The notes: a model not told the origin generated them from the letters alone. A stretch of DNA of 64,000 nt from Hominimerdicola alba 8 (GCF_000178155.2 NZ_ADKM02000050.1:55014-119013), one strand, 5' to 3'. Shown: positions 24,977-34,798, counted from the stretch's first letter. A program made the numbers and translations.

Positions 24977-26551
24977 ATGTCTAACAAAAAGGTCATACTC
25001 GTAGTAATGGACGGCGTTGGCATCTCCGTTACAGGTCTGGGTGACGCTGTCACTGAGGCTAACACCCCCACACTGGACAGACTTAGAAAAGTCTGTCCCT
25101 ATACCACCCTTAAGGCTCACGGCAGTGCAGTAGGTCTGCCTACCGATGACGATATGGGTAACTCAGAGGTAGGTCACAACGCACTGGGCTGCGGTCAGAT
25201 CTACTCGCAGGGCGCTAAGCTGGTAAATGAGTCCATCGAAAGCGGCAAGATGTTCGACTCCGCTACATGGAAGGAACTGCTGGAGAACGCTAAGGCTAAT
25301 GGCGGCACTCTGCACTTCATCGGTCTGCTGTCTGACGGCAACGTTCACTCAAACATCTCTCACCTCAAGACAATGATAGCTAAGGCTAAAGAGCAGGGTG
25401 CGGCTAAGGTAAGAGTACATGTTCTGCTGGACGGCAGAGATGTGCCCGCAACAAGCGCTCCCCTCTATATCGAGGATCTGGAAAAGTGCATGGCTTCACT
25501 GAATGACGGCACTTTCGATGCTAAGATCGCTTCGGGCGGCGGCAGAATGAAAGTCACTATGGACAGATACCAGGCTGACTGGGATATGGTCAAGCTGGGT
25601 TGGGAAACTCACGTAAAGGGCGAAGGCAGACAGTTCGCAAACGCACTGGAAGCTGTTGAAACACTGAGAAACGAAACCGGCGCTATCGATCAGGATCTTC
25701 CTGCATTCGTTATCGCTGAGAACGGCGAGCCAGTGGGCAAGATCGTTGACGGCGACAGCGTTATCCTCTTCAATTTCAGAGGTGACAGAGCTATCGAGCT
25801 TTCAATGGCATTCGATGCAGGCGATGACTTCACCTACTTCGACAGAGGCGTTAAGCCTGATGTCAAGTACGCAGGCATGCTGGAATATGACGGCGACCTC
25901 CACATTCCAAGCAAGTATCTGGTTAATCCTCCCGAGATCAAGGAAACCATGTCCGAGATACTCGACAAGGCAGGTCTGAAGTCCTACGCAGTTTCCGAAA
26001 CTCAGAAGTATGGTCACGTAACCTATTTCTGGAACGGCAACAGATCCGAGAAGTTCGCTTCCGAAGAGTGGAAGGAGATACCTTCTGACAGAGTTTCCTT
26101 CGATCAGCGCCCCTGGATGAAGTCCGCTGAGATAACCGATGACCTCATCGAAGCTATCAAGTCCGAGAAGTTCGACTTCATCAGATGCAACTACCCTAAC
26201 GGCGATATGGTCGGTCATACAGGTTCGATGGACGCTACTATCATCGGCGTTGAGTCTGTTGATCTCGGTCTGACAAGACTGCTGAAAGTCGCTGAGGAAT
26301 ACGGCTACACCGTCCTCATCACCGCAGATCACGGTAACGCTGACGAGATGCTGGAGAAGAACAAGAAGGGCGAGATCACTGTAAGAACAGCACACTCGCT
26401 GAACCGTGTACCTTTCTACATCGTAAGCAAGGATAAGTACGAGATCAAAGATGCTGACAGCACCAAGTATGGTCTTGCAAACGTTGCACCTACCGTACTT
26501 AAGATACTGGGTATCGAAGCACCTGCAAGCTGGGAAGAGTCGATGATATAA
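24977..26551 (+). CDS. gpmI: 2,3-bisphosphoglycerate-independent phosphoglycerate mutase
   Basis: 524 residues, metal-dependent alkaline-phosphatase-superfamily enzyme of glycolysis. Metal-binding Asp12 lies in VMDGVG, and the phosphoserine is Ser63 in DMGNSEVGHNALG. The inserted phosphotransferase domain contains VRVHVLLDGRDVPATSA and GGGRMKVTMDRY, and the C-terminal metal motifs are NYPNGDMVGHTG, TADHGNADEM and AHSLNRVPF. Length is near the usual 510-ish. It begins behind AAAGGACG and ends before an AT-rich heptamer repeat and a strong terminator. Confidence 0.97.
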   Translation: MSNKKVILVVMDGVGISVTGLGDAVTEANTPTLDRLRKVCPYTTLKAHGSAVGLPTDDDMGNSEVGHNALGCGQIYSQGAKLVNESIESGKMFDSATWKELLENAKANGGTLHFIGLLSDGNVHSNISHLKTMIAKAKEQGAAKVRVHVLLDGRDVPATSAPLYIEDLEKCMASLNDGTFDAKIASGGGRMKVTMDRYQADWDMVKLGWETHVKGEGRQFANALEAVETLRNETGAIDQDLPAFVIAENGEPVGKIVDGDSVILFNFRGDRAIELSMAFDAGDDFTYFDRGVKPDVKYAGMLEYDGDLHIPSKYLVNPPEIKETMSEILDKAGLKSYAVSETQKYGHVTYFWNGNRSEKFASEEWKEIPSDRVSFDQRPWMKSAEITDDLIEAIKSEKFDFIRCNYPNGDMVGHTGSMDATIIGVESVDLGLTRLLKVAEEYGYTVLITADHGNADEMLEKNKKGEITVRTAHSLNRVPFYIVSKDKYEIKDADSTKYGLANVAPTVLKILGIEAPASWEESMI

Positions 26552-26556
26552 TTCTG

Positions 26557-26597
26557 AATTCATAATTCATAATTCATAATTCATAATTATTGACATG
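26557..26597. repeat. ATTCATA heptamer tract, copy 1
   Basis: At least four tandem ATTCATA units end in ATTATTGACATGA. The same layout recurs at about 51580-51630, and in inverted form at 49186-49213. Confidence 0.75.
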
Positions 26598-26608
26598 AAC
26601 GATAGAAG

Positions 26609-26638
26609 AGCGCTCACTTAAAAAGTGGGCGCTTTTTT
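26609..26638 (+). terminator. Intrinsic terminator after gpmI
   Basis: AGCGCTCACT pairs with AGTGGGCGCT (one G-T) around TAAAA, followed by six Ts. Confidence 0.88.
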
Positions 26639-26761
26639 GCACTTATTAGTGGGAAACGCCAAAGTGTCAGAGCGCGCGGTCAAGCAACGCGACAAACGAA
26701 ACGGTTTGGGCGAACAAAGTGACAGACGAAAAAACACAGAAGAATTACGACACAGCAAAAC

Positions 26762-26782
26762 GGCGGGGAACAAGCCCCCGCC
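26762..26782. repeat. REP-like GC palindrome
   Basis: GGCGGGG and CCCCGCC flank a short loop. The same kind of palindrome appears twice in the spacer at 51775-52134, so it belongs to a dispersed family. Confidence 0.5.
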
Positions 26783-26801
26783 CTCCAATAATAGCGGCAA
26801 A

Positions 26802-26831
26802 TAAAAAGACCGCACCCAAAGGTACGGTCTT
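26802..26831 (-). terminator. Terminator of the ribosomal protein superoperon
   Basis: On the minus strand AAGACCGTACC pairs with GGGTGCGGTCTT and is followed by TTTTTAT. It lies just after the rplQ stop. Confidence 0.85.
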
Positions 26832-26847
26832 AAAAATCAGTAGTATA

Positions 26848-27189
26848 TTAAACCAGCTGGATAATAGCCATCTCAGCAGCATCGCCGCGACGGGGACCGA
26901 TCTTAACGATCTTGGTGTAGCCGCCCTTGCGCTCAGCATAGCTAGGAGCTATCTCGTCGAACAGCTTCTTAGCAACAGCTTCCTTAGTTACATAAGAAAG
27001 TACCTGTCTTTTAGAATGCAGGTCGCCTGCCTTACCGAGAGTTATCATCTTCTCGGCCATAGCAGCAACTTCCTTAGCTCTAGTTACAGTGGTTTCAATC
27101 TTACCGTTTTCCAGAAGGAAAGTAACCATAGCTCTCAGCATAGCCTTTCTCTGGTCACTGGTCCTTCCCAGCTTTCTTGTGCCTGGCAT
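26848..27189 (-). CDS. rplQ: 50S ribosomal protein L17
   Basis: 113 residues, a large-subunit protein near the polypeptide exit. The N-terminal [19 protein letters not shown] and the Lys/Arg-rich body with [16 protein letters not shown] at the end are typical; length is at the short end of the family. It is the final gene of the superoperon, 18 nt after rpoA and followed by the terminator. Confidence 0.97.
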   Translation of the reverse strand: MPGTRKLGRTSDQRKAMLRAMVTFLLENGKIETTVTRAKEVAAMAEKMITLGKAGDLHSKRQVLSYVTKEAVAKKLFDEIAPSYAERKGGYTKIVKIGPRRGDAAEMAIIQLV

Positions 27190-27207
27190 AGATTTTCACT
27201 CCTTACA

Positions 27208-28167
27208 TTAATTATCTTCCTCAGAATTGAGCTCATAGCCCAGTGAATGAAGCTTCTCTTTTACCTCGTCGAAGGACTTCTTACCGAGGTTACGAACCTT
27301 CATCATCTCTTCTGCTGACTTTTCGATCAAATCGTTGACTGTGTTGATGCCTGCGCGCTTCAGACAGTTGAAAGAACGCACGGATAAGTCAAGTTCCTCA
27401 ATGGTCATCTCCAGAACCTTAGCCTGGCTCTGATCGTCCTTCTCAACCATTATCTCCACAACGTTAGCCTCCTCAGAGAGGTCAACGAAAGGATTAAGAT
27501 GCTCGTTGAGGAGTTTGGCTGCCATTGAAACAGCTTCCTTAGCGGAGATCGTACCATCAGTCCAGACCTCCAGTGTGAGCTTATCAAAATCGGTAATGTG
27601 ACCTACACGGGTGTTGTCAACAGTGTAGTTTACCTTGAGTACCGGCGAATAGATACTGTCTACAGCAATAATGCCGATAGGTGCATTCTGCATAAGTGAC
27701 TTATTCTTCTCAGCAGAAACATAGCCTCTGCCTCTGTCGATAGTGATCTCCATATACAGCTTGGCACCAGCGCCCAGTGTTGCAATATGCATATCGGGAA
27801 CAAGTATATCTACCTCAGAATCAGCCTTGATGTCGCCTGCGGTAACAACGCATTCGCCCTCAGCTTCAATGTAGATAGTCTTTGGACCCTCACCGTAAAG
27901 CTTTGCAGTCAGACCCTTCAGGTTAAGGATTATCTCAGTAACGTCCTCCTTAACACCGGGGATCGTTGAGAGTTCGTGGTGTACGCCGTCTATCTTTACA
28001 GATGTAACAGCCACACCGGGTAAAGAGGAGAGCAGTACACGTCTCAGACTGTTGCCGAGAGTTATACCATAGCCGCGCTCCAGAGGCTCGAGAATAAACT
28101 TGCCGTATGTTCCGTTGCTTTTGAGCTCAGGCGTTTCGATCTTTGGCTTTTCTATCTTTTCAAGCAT
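27208..28167 (-). CDS. rpoA: DNA-directed RNA polymerase subunit alpha
   Basis: 319 residues from the ATG at 28165-28167. A longer frame to 28188 would read through the GGAGG ribosome-binding site itself and is rejected. The N-terminal assembly domain contains [20 protein letters not shown] and [13 protein letters not shown]. The C-terminal domain, with [17 protein letters not shown] and [12 protein letters not shown], binds UP elements and activators. It is normal in length. Position after rpsD is the classic alpha-operon order. Confidence 0.97.
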   Translation of the reverse strand: MLEKIEKPKIETPELKSNGTYGKFILEPLERGYGITLGNSLRRVLLSSLPGVAVTSVKIDGVHHELSTIPGVKEDVTEIILNLKGLTAKLYGEGPKTIYIEAEGECVVTAGDIKADSEVDILVPDMHIATLGAGAKLYMEITIDRGRGYVSAEKNKSLMQNAPIGIIAVDSIYSPVLKVNYTVDNTRVGHITDFDKLTLEVWTDGTISAKEAVSMAAKLLNEHLNPFVDLSEEANVVEIMVEKDDQSQAKVLEMTIEELDLSVRSFNCLKRAGINTVNDLIEKSAEEMMKVRNLGKKSFDEVKEKLHSLGYELNSEEDN

Positions 28168-28242
28168 TAATAACCCTCCTGTTTTCAAACATGATTTGTA
28201 ATGTGTCCGAATCTAACTAAATAATTCCAAGTATCCCGATAG

Positions 28243-28264
28243 GCTGTACCCTTGCAGGTACAGC
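28243..28264 (-). other. Stem-loop in the rpsD-rpoA spacer
   Basis: A perfect 8-bp stem (GCTGTACC/GGTACAGC) lies in the otherwise featureless spacer of about 118 nt between rpsD and rpoA. No T-run follows. It may be an mRNA processing or differential-stability site. Confidence 0.45.
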
Positions 28265-28285
28265 ACACCGAGAACCTTAAACGGA

Positions 28286-28882
28286 TTACTTAGAATACAG
28301 CTCTACGATCAGGTGTTCCTCGATCTCATAATCGAGGTCTTCCTTAACAGGCATACGAACTACCTTTGCAGTCTGGTTCTCCTTGTCCATATCGAGCCAA
28401 GTAGGAACAACTCTGCCGGCAGTAGCTTCGATGATCTGCTTGAACTTGGGGCTCTTCTTGCTGTTCTCCTTCAGGGAGATAACGTCGCCGGCCTTCACTC
28501 TGTAGGAAGGGATGTCAACTCTCTTGCCGTTAACAAGGAAGTGACCGTGAACGACCAGCTGTCTAGCCTCACGTCTGGTCATGGAAAGACCCATTCTGAA
28601 AACAACGCTGTCCAGTCTGGACTCCAGTATAGTCAGCAGGTTGGTACCAGCCTGACCTTCCATCTTCTGAGCGATCTCAAAATAGTGATGGAACTGCTTC
28701 TCCAGAACGCCGTAGATAAATCTCAGCTTCTGCTTTTCCTTCAGCTGAAGACCGTACTCGGATACCTTCTTACGCTTGTTAGCGTTAGGGTCACGCTTGG
28801 TTTCCTTAGCTACGCCCATAACCATTGGGCTGATGCCGAGATACTTGCATCTCTTGAGTATTGGTTCTCTGTTTACTGCCAT
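28286..28882 (-). CDS. rpsD: 30S ribosomal protein S4
   Basis: 198 residues, a primary 16S-binding assembly protein. The S4 RNA-binding domain is clear (LESRLDSVVFRMGLSMTRREARQLVVHGHFLVNG). The N-terminus has a single cysteine (Cys12), so this is the zinc-free form. In the family S4 can act as a regulator of its own operon; the spacers on both sides here are over 100 nt, which leaves room for such control. Confidence 0.97.
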   Translation of the reverse strand: MAVNREPILKRCKYLGISPMVMGVAKETKRDPNANKRKKVSEYGLQLKEKQKLRFIYGVLEKQFHHYFEIAQKMEGQAGTNLLTILESRLDSVVFRMGLSMTRREARQLVVHGHFLVNGKRVDIPSYRVKAGDVISLKENSKKSPKFKQIIEATAGRVVPTWLDMDKENQTAKVVRMPVKEDLDYEIEEHLIVELYSK

Positions 28883-28984
28883 TTTTAATGACCTCCGTTT
28901 TCAATGTTATATCGGGTCTTAAGTCTTACGCGCTAAGCAGCTTTACCCGACTTTGAGTCAAACTGTAACTCAATTCGTATGTTA

Positions 28985-29383
28985 TTACACTCTTCTTCTC
29001 TTTGGGGGACGGCAACCGTTGTGAGGGATAGGAGTAACGTCCTTGATAAGTCTTACTTCCAGTTCCTCAGACTGCAGCGCTCTTATAGCAGCTTCTCTGC
29101 CTGCGCCGGGTCCCTTAACGAATACCTCAACTACCTTCAGACCATGTTCCTTAGCGGCTCTTGCAGCAGTTTCTGCGGCAGTCTGAGCAGCAAAAGGAGT
29201 GGACTTCTTGGAACCTCTGAAACCGAGTCCGCCTGCGGATGCCCAAGAAATCGCGTTGCCCTGCATGTCAGTGATGGTAACGATTGTGTTGTTGAATGTG
29301 GACTGGATATGAACCTGTCCCTGTTCAATGTTCTTTCTTTCACGACGGCGACGTACAGTCGTCTTCTTCTTAGCCTGAGCCAT
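28985..29383 (-). CDS. rpsK: 30S ribosomal protein S11
   Basis: 132 residues, platform protein of the small subunit. Diagnostic are [20 protein letters not shown] strand (here [16 protein letters not shown]), [20 protein letters not shown] and the C-terminal [15 protein letters not shown]. Length is normal. It lies 15 nt after rpsM. Confidence 0.97.
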   Translation of the reverse strand: MAQAKKKTTVRRRRERKNIEQGQVHIQSTFNNTIVTITDMQGNAISWASAGGLGFRGSKKSTPFAAQTAAETAARAAKEHGLKVVEVFVKGPGAGREAAIRALQSEELEVRLIKDVTPIPHNGCRPPKRRRV

Positions 29384-29398
29384 GCTTCATACCCTCCC

Positions 29399-29767
29399 TT
29401 ACTTCTTCTTGTTAGCGATGGTCTTAACAGGACCCTTACGAGTTCTGGCGTTCGTCTTAGTTCTCTGACCTCTAACGGGCAGACCCTTTCTGTGACGAAG
29501 ACCTCTGTAGCAACCGATCTCTGTCAGTCTTTTGATGTTCAGAGCAACTGTTCTTCTCAGGTCGCCCTCAACAGTCAGGTTGTGATCTATATACTCACGA
29601 AGCTTAGAAACATCATCCTCAGACATGTCCTTGACTCTTACGTCAGGATCAACGCCTGTTTCCTTGATGATCTTTGTAGCAGTCTTCTGACCAATGCCGT
29701 AAACGTAGGTAAGAGCGACTTCGATCCTCTTATCTCTGGGCAGGTCTATACCAGCAATACGAGCCAT
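29399..29767 (-). CDS. rpsM: 30S ribosomal protein S13
   Basis: 122 residues, small-subunit head protein contacting the P-site and 50S bridge. It begins [21 protein letters not shown] and ends in the basic [10 protein letters not shown] region typical of S13. The spacing to rpmJ is 29 nt. Confidence 0.97.
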   Translation of the reverse strand: MARIAGIDLPRDKRIEVALTYVYGIGQKTATKIIKETGVDPDVRVKDMSEDDVSKLREYIDHNLTVEGDLRRTVALNIKRLTEIGCYRGLRHRKGLPVRGQRTKTNARTRKGPVKTIANKKK

Positions 29768-29796
29768 TATTTAGCTGCACCTCCATTATTGGTTTG

Positions 29797-29910
29797 TTAG
29801 CCCTGACGCTGCTTGTGCTTAGGATTCTGGCAGATAACCATGATCTTGCCCTTCCTCTTGATGATCTTGCACTTTTCGCAGATAGGCTTAACTGAAGGTC
29901 TTACTTTCAT
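29797..29910 (-). CDS. rpmJ: 50S ribosomal protein L36
   Basis: 37 residues read directly from the minus strand, with stop TAA at 29797-29799. Zinc ligands Cys11, Cys14, Cys27 and His32 are all present, so it is the zinc-binding form. It sits between infA and rpsM as in most Firmicutes. Confidence 0.96.
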   Translation of the reverse strand: MKVRPSVKPICEKCKIIKRKGKIMVICQNPKHKQRQG

Positions 29911-29985
29911 TGAAATACCTCCTTCGATTATCCGGGCTTTTCAGCCCTCAACGTATAAGGGAAAGCCTTGTTGCAACCGCTTGCT

Positions 29986-30204
29986 TTACTTAGCTCTCCA
30001 GGTTATTCTTCCCTTTGTCAAGTCATAAGGCGACATCTCGACTGTGACCTTATCACCGGGCACGATACGAATGTAGTTCATACGCAGCTTACCCGAAATA
30101 TGAGCAAGAATTTTATGACCGTTTGTAAGTTCAACAGTGAATGTTGCGTTAGGCAGTGCCTCCACAACTGTACCCTCAACTTCAAGTACATCTTCTTTCG
30201 ACAT
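29986..30204 (-). CDS. infA: Translation initiation factor IF-1
   Basis: 72 residues, single S1/OB-fold domain that blocks the A-site during initiation. [22 protein letters not shown] at the start and [13 protein letters not shown] at the end are textbook. Its ATG overlaps the last base of the KOW gene, indicating coupling. Confidence 0.97.
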   Translation of the reverse strand: MSKEDVLEVEGTVVEALPNATFTVELTNGHKILAHISGKLRMNYIRIVPGDKVTVEMSPYDLTKGRITWRAK

Positions 30205-30494
30205 TAAAAAACCTCCCCACTCAAAGGTCTTGTCTGCTGTTCATCAGTATGGGTCATGTACTGATTTATCAGCCGTCTTAACTTCTTGTTTGTCAGTTCG
30301 CCGGTATAAACAGGCGCGTTCGCAGGTGAAATGTGCTTCATGCTCTTTTTCTTAGGACTTTCAGCCTTTCTGTGCCGTCCGTCCGCCAGATACACAAAGC
30401 CGCCGCCGACTCTCACTGCAACATAGAGCGAGTCTTTCTCACGGCCTGCCAGCGCCCATACCAATGAACCGACCTGTATACCACCGTCTGTCAT
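30204..30494 (-). CDS. KOW-domain RNA-binding protein (L14e-like)
   Basis: 96 residues from ATG 30494, which overlaps the map TGA; a GTG one codon earlier is also possible. The N-terminal half ([20 protein letters not shown]) is a KOW motif, the RNA-binding turn of ribosomal proteins such as L14e and L24. The C-terminal half is basic and helical ([14 protein letters not shown]). The family occurs between map and infA in many Clostridia. Its ribosomal or RNA role is inferred from the KOW motif and position. Confidence 0.8.
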   Translation of the reverse strand: MTDGGIQVGSLVWALAGREKDSLYVAVRVGGGFVYLADGRHRKAESPKKKSMKHISPANAPVYTGELTNKKLRRLINQYMTHTDEQQTRPLSGEVF

Positions 30495-31240
30495 CACAGT
30501 TTGCTGAGTATCACACAGCCGTCCTGTGTTACAGCGATCGCATGCTCAAAATGTGCGGACCACTTGCCGTCCTGTGTTTTTACAGTCCAGCCATCGGGCA
30601 GTACCTTGATGGCAGCAGTACCCATATTTATCATGGGTTCGATGCAGATGACCATACCTGCCTGGAGCCTTACTCCATGACCTGCCCTGCCGTAGTTGGG
30701 AACTTCGGGGTCTTCATGGAGATCCCTGCCCAGTCCGTGACCGCAGTATTCTCTGACGACCGAGAAACCTCTGTCCTCGTTATACTTCTGTATAGCCGCA
30801 CCGATGTCGCCCAACCTTACGCCTGGCTTTACCATTTTAATAGCCTCGTAAAGGCTTTCTTCGGTGGAATCAAGAAGTGCCTGAACGTCGTCTGAGATCT
30901 TGCCGCAGGCAAATGTCTTGCAGGAGTCACCGTGATAGCCGTCAACAAAAGCACCCGTATCAACGGAAACTATGTCGCCCTCCAGGATCTTCCTGTTACC
31001 GGGTATGCCGTGAATGACCTCGTCATTTACGGATATGCAGGCAGCAGCGGGGAACCCGCCGTAGCCTTTAAATCCCGGCTTAGCGCCGTGTGAAAGAATG
31101 TATCTCTCGACAACTTTATCAAGCTCATGGGTAGTCATGCCCGGCCTGAGCGCCTCACCTGCTGCTTGCAGCGCGCCGGCGGTTATCTGACCCGCCTTGC
31201 GCAGCTTTTCTATTTCCTTATTGGATTTGATACATATCAT
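30494..31240 (-). CDS. map: Methionine aminopeptidase, type I
   Basis: 248 residues, removes the initiator methionine from new proteins. Metal ligands are visible: Asp residues in SVDTGAFVDGYHGDSC, His in YCGHGLGRDLHEDP, Glu in VICIEPMINMG and Glu in SAHFEHAIAVT. Length is normal for a bare type I enzyme. It lies 27 nt after adk. Confidence 0.97.
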   Translation of the reverse strand: MICIKSNKEIEKLRKAGQITAGALQAAGEALRPGMTTHELDKVVERYILSHGAKPGFKGYGGFPAAACISVNDEVIHGIPGNRKILEGDIVSVDTGAFVDGYHGDSCKTFACGKISDDVQALLDSTEESLYEAIKMVKPGVRLGDIGAAIQKYNEDRGFSVVREYCGHGLGRDLHEDPEVPNYGRAGHGVRLQAGMVICIEPMINMGTAAIKVLPDGWTVKTQDGKWSAHFEHAIAVTQDGCVILSKL

Positions 31241-31267
31241 TTAAAAATTACGCTTTCTATATAAATA

Positions 31268-31903
31268 TCAAGCCTTGAGAGCAGCCATAACTGCTGCGGA
31301 AGTTTCCTCAACAGTTTCGCGACCCTTTACGGAGGTCAGCTTGCCCTGCTTCTCATAGTAGCCCTTAAGGGGCTCGGTGGTCTTATGATATGTTTCCAGT
31401 CTGCTCTTTACAGTGGCAGGCTCGTCGTCCTTGCGGATAACGATCGGCTTGCCGCAGACATCGCAAACGCCTTCTACCTTAGATGGCTTGAAATCCACAT
31501 GGTAGGTAGCGCCGCAGTCGAGGCAAACTCTTCTGCCCGAAAGTCTCTTCTGGATAGTGTCATCAGCAACATCTATCTCAATGACCTTGTCTATCTGAAC
31601 GCCCATAGCGTCCAGTGCTTCAGCCTGAGGAACAGATCTGGGGAAACCGTCGAGAATGAAGCCATTCTGTGCATCAGGCTCAGCGATCCTGTCCTTAAGT
31701 ATACCGATAACGATATCGTCGGAAACAAGTGCGCCTGCGTCCATAGCTGCCTTAGCCTTCAGACCGTACTCGGTGCCTGCCTTAACAGCGGCTCTGAGCA
31801 TATTGCCTGTGGAAATGGTAGGAATGTTCAGCTCCTTGCAGATGACCTCTGCCTGTGTGCCCTTGCCGGCACCGGGAGCGCCCAAAAGAATGATATTGTT
31901 CAT
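31268..31903 (-). CDS. adk: Adenylate kinase
   Basis: 211 residues, balances ATP, ADP and AMP. The P-loop is [10 protein letters not shown] at the N-terminus, the AMP-binding region includes [15 protein letters not shown], and the LID carries CLDCG...CDVCG, the four-cysteine zinc site of the long Gram-positive form. Its place between secY and map is the usual Firmicutes order. Confidence 0.97.
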   Translation of the reverse strand: MNNIILLGAPGAGKGTQAEVICKELNIPTISTGNMLRAAVKAGTEYGLKAKAAMDAGALVSDDIVIGILKDRIAEPDAQNGFILDGFPRSVPQAEALDAMGVQIDKVIEIDVADDTIQKRLSGRRVCLDCGATYHVDFKPSKVEGVCDVCGKPIVIRKDDEPATVKSRLETYHKTTEPLKGYYEKQGKLTSVKGRETVEETSAAVMAALKA

Positions 31904-31933
31904 AAGTCTTACCCCTTTCCCGATCGGAATTTA

Positions 31934-33244
31934 TTATTTCAGGAAGCCCGAGTGATGACGCATCATCATCTGAGATTCCATAGTTCTTGCAGTTTCAAGT
32001 GCAACGCTTACTACGATGAGTATAGATGTACCGCCCATTGCGATATTCAGCTTTGTGATAACAGTGAATATGATAGGGAAGATAGCGATTATACCCAGGA
32101 ACACTGCACCGACCAGAGTGATCTTACCAAGGATCTTCTGGAAGTAGTCGCTGGTGGGCTTACCGGGTCTGATGCCTGGTACGCCGCCGTTGTTCTGCCT
32201 GAGGTTGTTAGCGATCTCGATCGGGTTGTAGGACATACTTACATAGAAGTAGTTGAACGCGATGATGAGAACGAAATACAGACAAGCATAGAACGGATGA
32301 GTGTACTCAAACCAGTGAAGGAGTCCTGCATAGAAGGTACCCGCCTTCGGCTCGCCCGTGAAGAGCTTGAGCGTCTGGGGGATCGACATAAAGCTCATCG
32401 CAAAGATGATGGGGAGAACGCCGCTCATCGCGATCTTGATCGGGATGTAAGTGTTCTGACCGCCGTACTGCTTTCTGCCGACAACGCGCTTTGCATACTG
32501 TATCGGTATCCTTCTCTCGGCATTGTTCATGAAGATGATGAAGCCGATCATCAGAATGAATACCACGATGATGATAGGAACAAGGATCATGTTTCTTGCC
32601 TCGCCTGTCTTCATCAGCTCGAACAGTCCGAGAACAGCCTCAGGACCTCTTGCGATGATACCTGCGAACAGAAGCATCGAAACACCGTTGCCTATACCGT
32701 TTTCATTGATCCTGTCGCCCAGCCATATAGTCAGCGAAGCGCCTGCCACGAAGCAGAGGATAATGATAACTTCAGTAAAATATCTCTCAAAGGTGTGACC
32801 AGTGTACTGAACTACCTGAAGACCGTCAACGTTCATCAGTGTTCTGTAATAAGCCCAGCCCTGGAACAGTGCGATACCGAGTGCAGTGTACTTGGTGATC
32901 TTGTTCAGAGTCTTTCTGCCTTCCATACCCTCCTTAGAGAGTCTTTCCAGCGGAGGCAGTGCATAGGTCAACAGCTGTATAATGATCTGCGCGTTGATGT
33001 AAGGACCAACTGACAGCGCCATCAGTGTAGCCTTTGAGAAGTTACCGCCCGAAAGGACGTTCAGGTAACTGAAAAAGTCACCTGAATTTTTGCTGCCCTC
33101 AAACCATGTTTCCAGTGCAGCAGAGTCAAGATAGGGCACAGGAACTGCGCCGCCTATCCTGTATATAACGATGATGAAAAATGTAAATAGAAGCTTTCTT
33201 CTTAATTCCGGGACCTTCCAGGCATTACGAAATGTCTCTATCAC
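31934..33244 (-). CDS. secY: Protein translocase subunit SecY
   Basis: 436 residues with ten predicted TM helices, the channel of the general secretion pathway. Recognisable segments include IIIYRIGGAVPVPY, the plug-region segment after TM1, PYINAQIIIQLL, and the C-terminal cytoplasmic loop containing KKQYGGQNTYIPIK-like residues (here GRKQYGGQNTYIPIK) plus GIRPGKPTSDYF. It starts 2 nt after the rplO stop. It would export the many secreted proteins in this window. Confidence 0.97.
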   Translation of the reverse strand: MIETFRNAWKVPELRRKLLFTFFIIVIYRIGGAVPVPYLDSAALETWFEGSKNSGDFFSYLNVLSGGNFSKATLMALSVGPYINAQIIIQLLTYALPPLERLSKEGMEGRKTLNKITKYTALGIALFQGWAYYRTLMNVDGLQVVQYTGHTFERYFTEVIIILCFVAGASLTIWLGDRINENGIGNGVSMLLFAGIIARGPEAVLGLFELMKTGEARNMILVPIIIVVFILMIGFIIFMNNAERRIPIQYAKRVVGRKQYGGQNTYIPIKIAMSGVLPIIFAMSFMSIPQTLKLFTGEPKAGTFYAGLLHWFEYTHPFYACLYFVLIIAFNYFYVSMSYNPIEIANNLRQNNGGVPGIRPGKPTSDYFQKILGKITLVGAVFLGIIAIFPIIFTVITKLNIAMGGTSILIVVSVALETARTMESQMMMRHHSGFLK

Positions 33245-33246
33245 AA

Positions 33247-33687
33247 TTACATCACCTCAGCCTTCCCGCCTGCCTTTTCGATTTTCTCCTTAGCTGCTGC
33301 TGAGAACTTAGCAGCCTTGACGGTAAGGTTTTTAGTGAGTTCTCCGTTGCCGAGAACCTTTACTCCATCCAGTTCCTTCTTGATGATGCCAGCTGCCTTC
33401 AGAACTTCAGTATCAACTACTGTGCCCTCAACAAACTGTTCAAGATCGGATACATTGATAACCGCATATTTAGTTGCGAATATATTGTTGAATCCACGCT
33501 TAGGAATTCTTCTTGCAAGAGCGGTCTGACCACCCTCGAAGCCGGGTCTGATGCTGCCGCCGGATCTGGCCTTCTGACCCTTGTGACCCTTACCTGCAGT
33601 CTTACCGTTTCCTGAACCGTGACCTCTGCCGACGCGCTTAACATCTCTTACTGCGCCGGGATTAGGTGATAATTCGTGAAGCTTCAT
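33247..33687 (-). CDS. rplO: 50S ribosomal protein L15
   Basis: 146 residues, binds 23S rRNA late in assembly. The Gly/Arg-rich N-terminal arm ([22 protein letters not shown]) and [18 protein letters not shown] are diagnostic. It lies between rpmD and secY as expected. Confidence 0.97.
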   Translation of the reverse strand: MKLHELSPNPGAVRDVKRVGRGHGSGNGKTAGKGHKGQKARSGGSIRPGFEGGQTALARRIPKRGFNNIFATKYAVINVSDLEQFVEGTVVDTEVLKAAGIIKKELDGVKVLGNGELTKNLTVKAAKFSAAAKEKIEKAGGKAEVM

Positions 33688-33705
33688 GTTGTCGCACCTC
33701 CCTGC

Positions 33706-33885
33706 TTACGCTTCGGTTACTTTAATAAGGTGGGATACCAGCTTGATCTTGCCCTGTGTGCATGCGTTGTCGGGCTGCTCGGTCGTATCCCCGATTTTTC
33801 TCAGACCAAGAGAATTTGCAGTGGCGATCTGCTTCTCGCTTCTGCCGCTCAGGCTCTTGATCAGCTGAATTTTCAGGTTTGCCAT
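33706..33885 (-). CDS. rpmD: 50S ribosomal protein L30
   Basis: 59 residues, read directly from the minus strand between rpsE and rplO. It begins MANLKIQLIKSLSGR and contains ANSLGLRKIGD, the ferredoxin-fold pattern of L30. AGGAGGATAA lies upstream of the ATG. A competing frame over the same bases has no L30 features and is a shadow. Confidence 0.95.
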   Translation of the reverse strand: MANLKIQLIKSLSGRSEKQIATANSLGLRKIGDTTEQPDNACTQGKIKLVSHLIKVTEA

Positions 33886-33899
33886 ACTGTTTATCCTCC

Positions 33900-34403
33900 T
33901 TATTCAAATATTTCCTTAACAGTCTTGCCTCTCAGTTCAGCGATAGCCTCAGCGCTTCTTACGCTGGTCAGACCGTTGATGGTAGCTCTTACTGCGTTGT
34001 AAGGATTGTTAGAGCGAAGCGACTTTGCTCTTATATCTCTTATGCCGGCTGCTTCAACCACTGCTCTCACAGTGCCGCCTGCGATGATACCTGTACCGGG
34101 TGCGGCGGGCTTGAGGAGAACCTCACCTGCGCCGAACTTGCCTACGATCTCATGAGGGATAGTTGTACCCTTGAGAGATACTCTGACCAGGTTCTTCTTA
34201 GCGTCCTGAATAGCCTTTCTTATAGCGTCGGGAACTTCGCCCGACTTGCCGATGCCGAAGCCAACGATGCCGTTGCCGTCGCCTACTACTACAAGTGCGG
34301 AGAACTTCATGATACGGCCGCCCTTAACAGTCTTGGATACTCTGTTTATAGCTACGACCTTTTCCTGCAGCTCTTCGATCTTTGAAGCATCAATTAAAGC
34401 CAT
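33900..34403 (-). CDS. rpsE: 30S ribosomal protein S5
   Basis: 167 residues, a fidelity and helicase-site protein of the small subunit. The dsRNA-binding-like N-domain ([29 protein letters not shown]) and the C-domain with [17 protein letters not shown] are intact. Length is normal. Confidence 0.97.
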   Translation of the reverse strand: MALIDASKIEELQEKVVAINRVSKTVKGGRIMKFSALVVVGDGNGIVGFGIGKSGEVPDAIRKAIQDAKKNLVRVSLKGTTIPHEIVGKFGAGEVLLKPAAPGTGIIAGGTVRAVVEAAGIRDIRAKSLRSNNPYNAVRATINGLTSVRSAEAIAELRGKTVKEIFE

Positions 34404-34420
34404 TGTTTTTCCTCCTCCTC

Positions 34421-34780
34421 TTAGAACTTAAGTCCGCCTTCACGGGCACCGTCTGCAAGCTCCTGCACACGGCCGTGATAGAGGAAACCGCCTCTGTCGA
34501 ATACGACATTCTCGATTCCCTTTGCCTTTGCAGCTTCTGCGATCATCTCGCCTACCTTGCGAGCGCCTTCCTTGTTGCCGCCGTTGCCCTCAAAGCCCTT
34601 AGACATAGAGGAAGCGGAAGCAAGTGTTACGCCGTTAACATCGTCGATGATCTGTGCATATATATGCTTAGAGGAGCGGAATACGTTGAGGCGGGGGCAT
34701 TCGGGAGTACCGCTGATCTTGTTGCGGATCCTCTGATGTCTCTTGATTCTTGCCTTAGCTCTGTCAAGCTTTTTAACCAT
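34421..34780 (-). CDS. rplR: 50S ribosomal protein L18
   Basis: 119 residues, carries 5S rRNA to the large subunit with L5. Typical features are the basic start [32 protein letters not shown] and the end [23 protein letters not shown]. Confidence 0.97.
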   Translation of the reverse strand: MVKKLDRAKARIKRHQRIRNKISGTPECPRLNVFRSSKHIYAQIIDDVNGVTLASASSMSKGFEGNGGNKEGARKVGEMIAEAAKAKGIENVVFDRGGFLYHGRVQELADGAREGGLKF

Positions 34781-34798
34781 AGTGATTCTCTCCTTTTA

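Noticed and set aside
24053..25120. Minus-strand frame of 355 codons opposite gpmA and the gpmI start
   Set aside because: Antisense to two well-identified enzymes with intact catalytic motifs.
26557..26597. Heptamer tract considered as a CRISPR array
   Set aside because: Units are contiguous 7-mers with no spacers and no cas genes are nearby.
31385..33013. Plus-strand frame of over 500 codons opposite adk and secY
   Set aside because: It is the antisense shadow of two essential genes; composition reflects their codon use and no motif is present.
33722..33907. Alternative minus-strand frame over the rpmD region
   Set aside because: The L30 protein is read in another frame of the same bases with correct motifs and ribosome-binding site.
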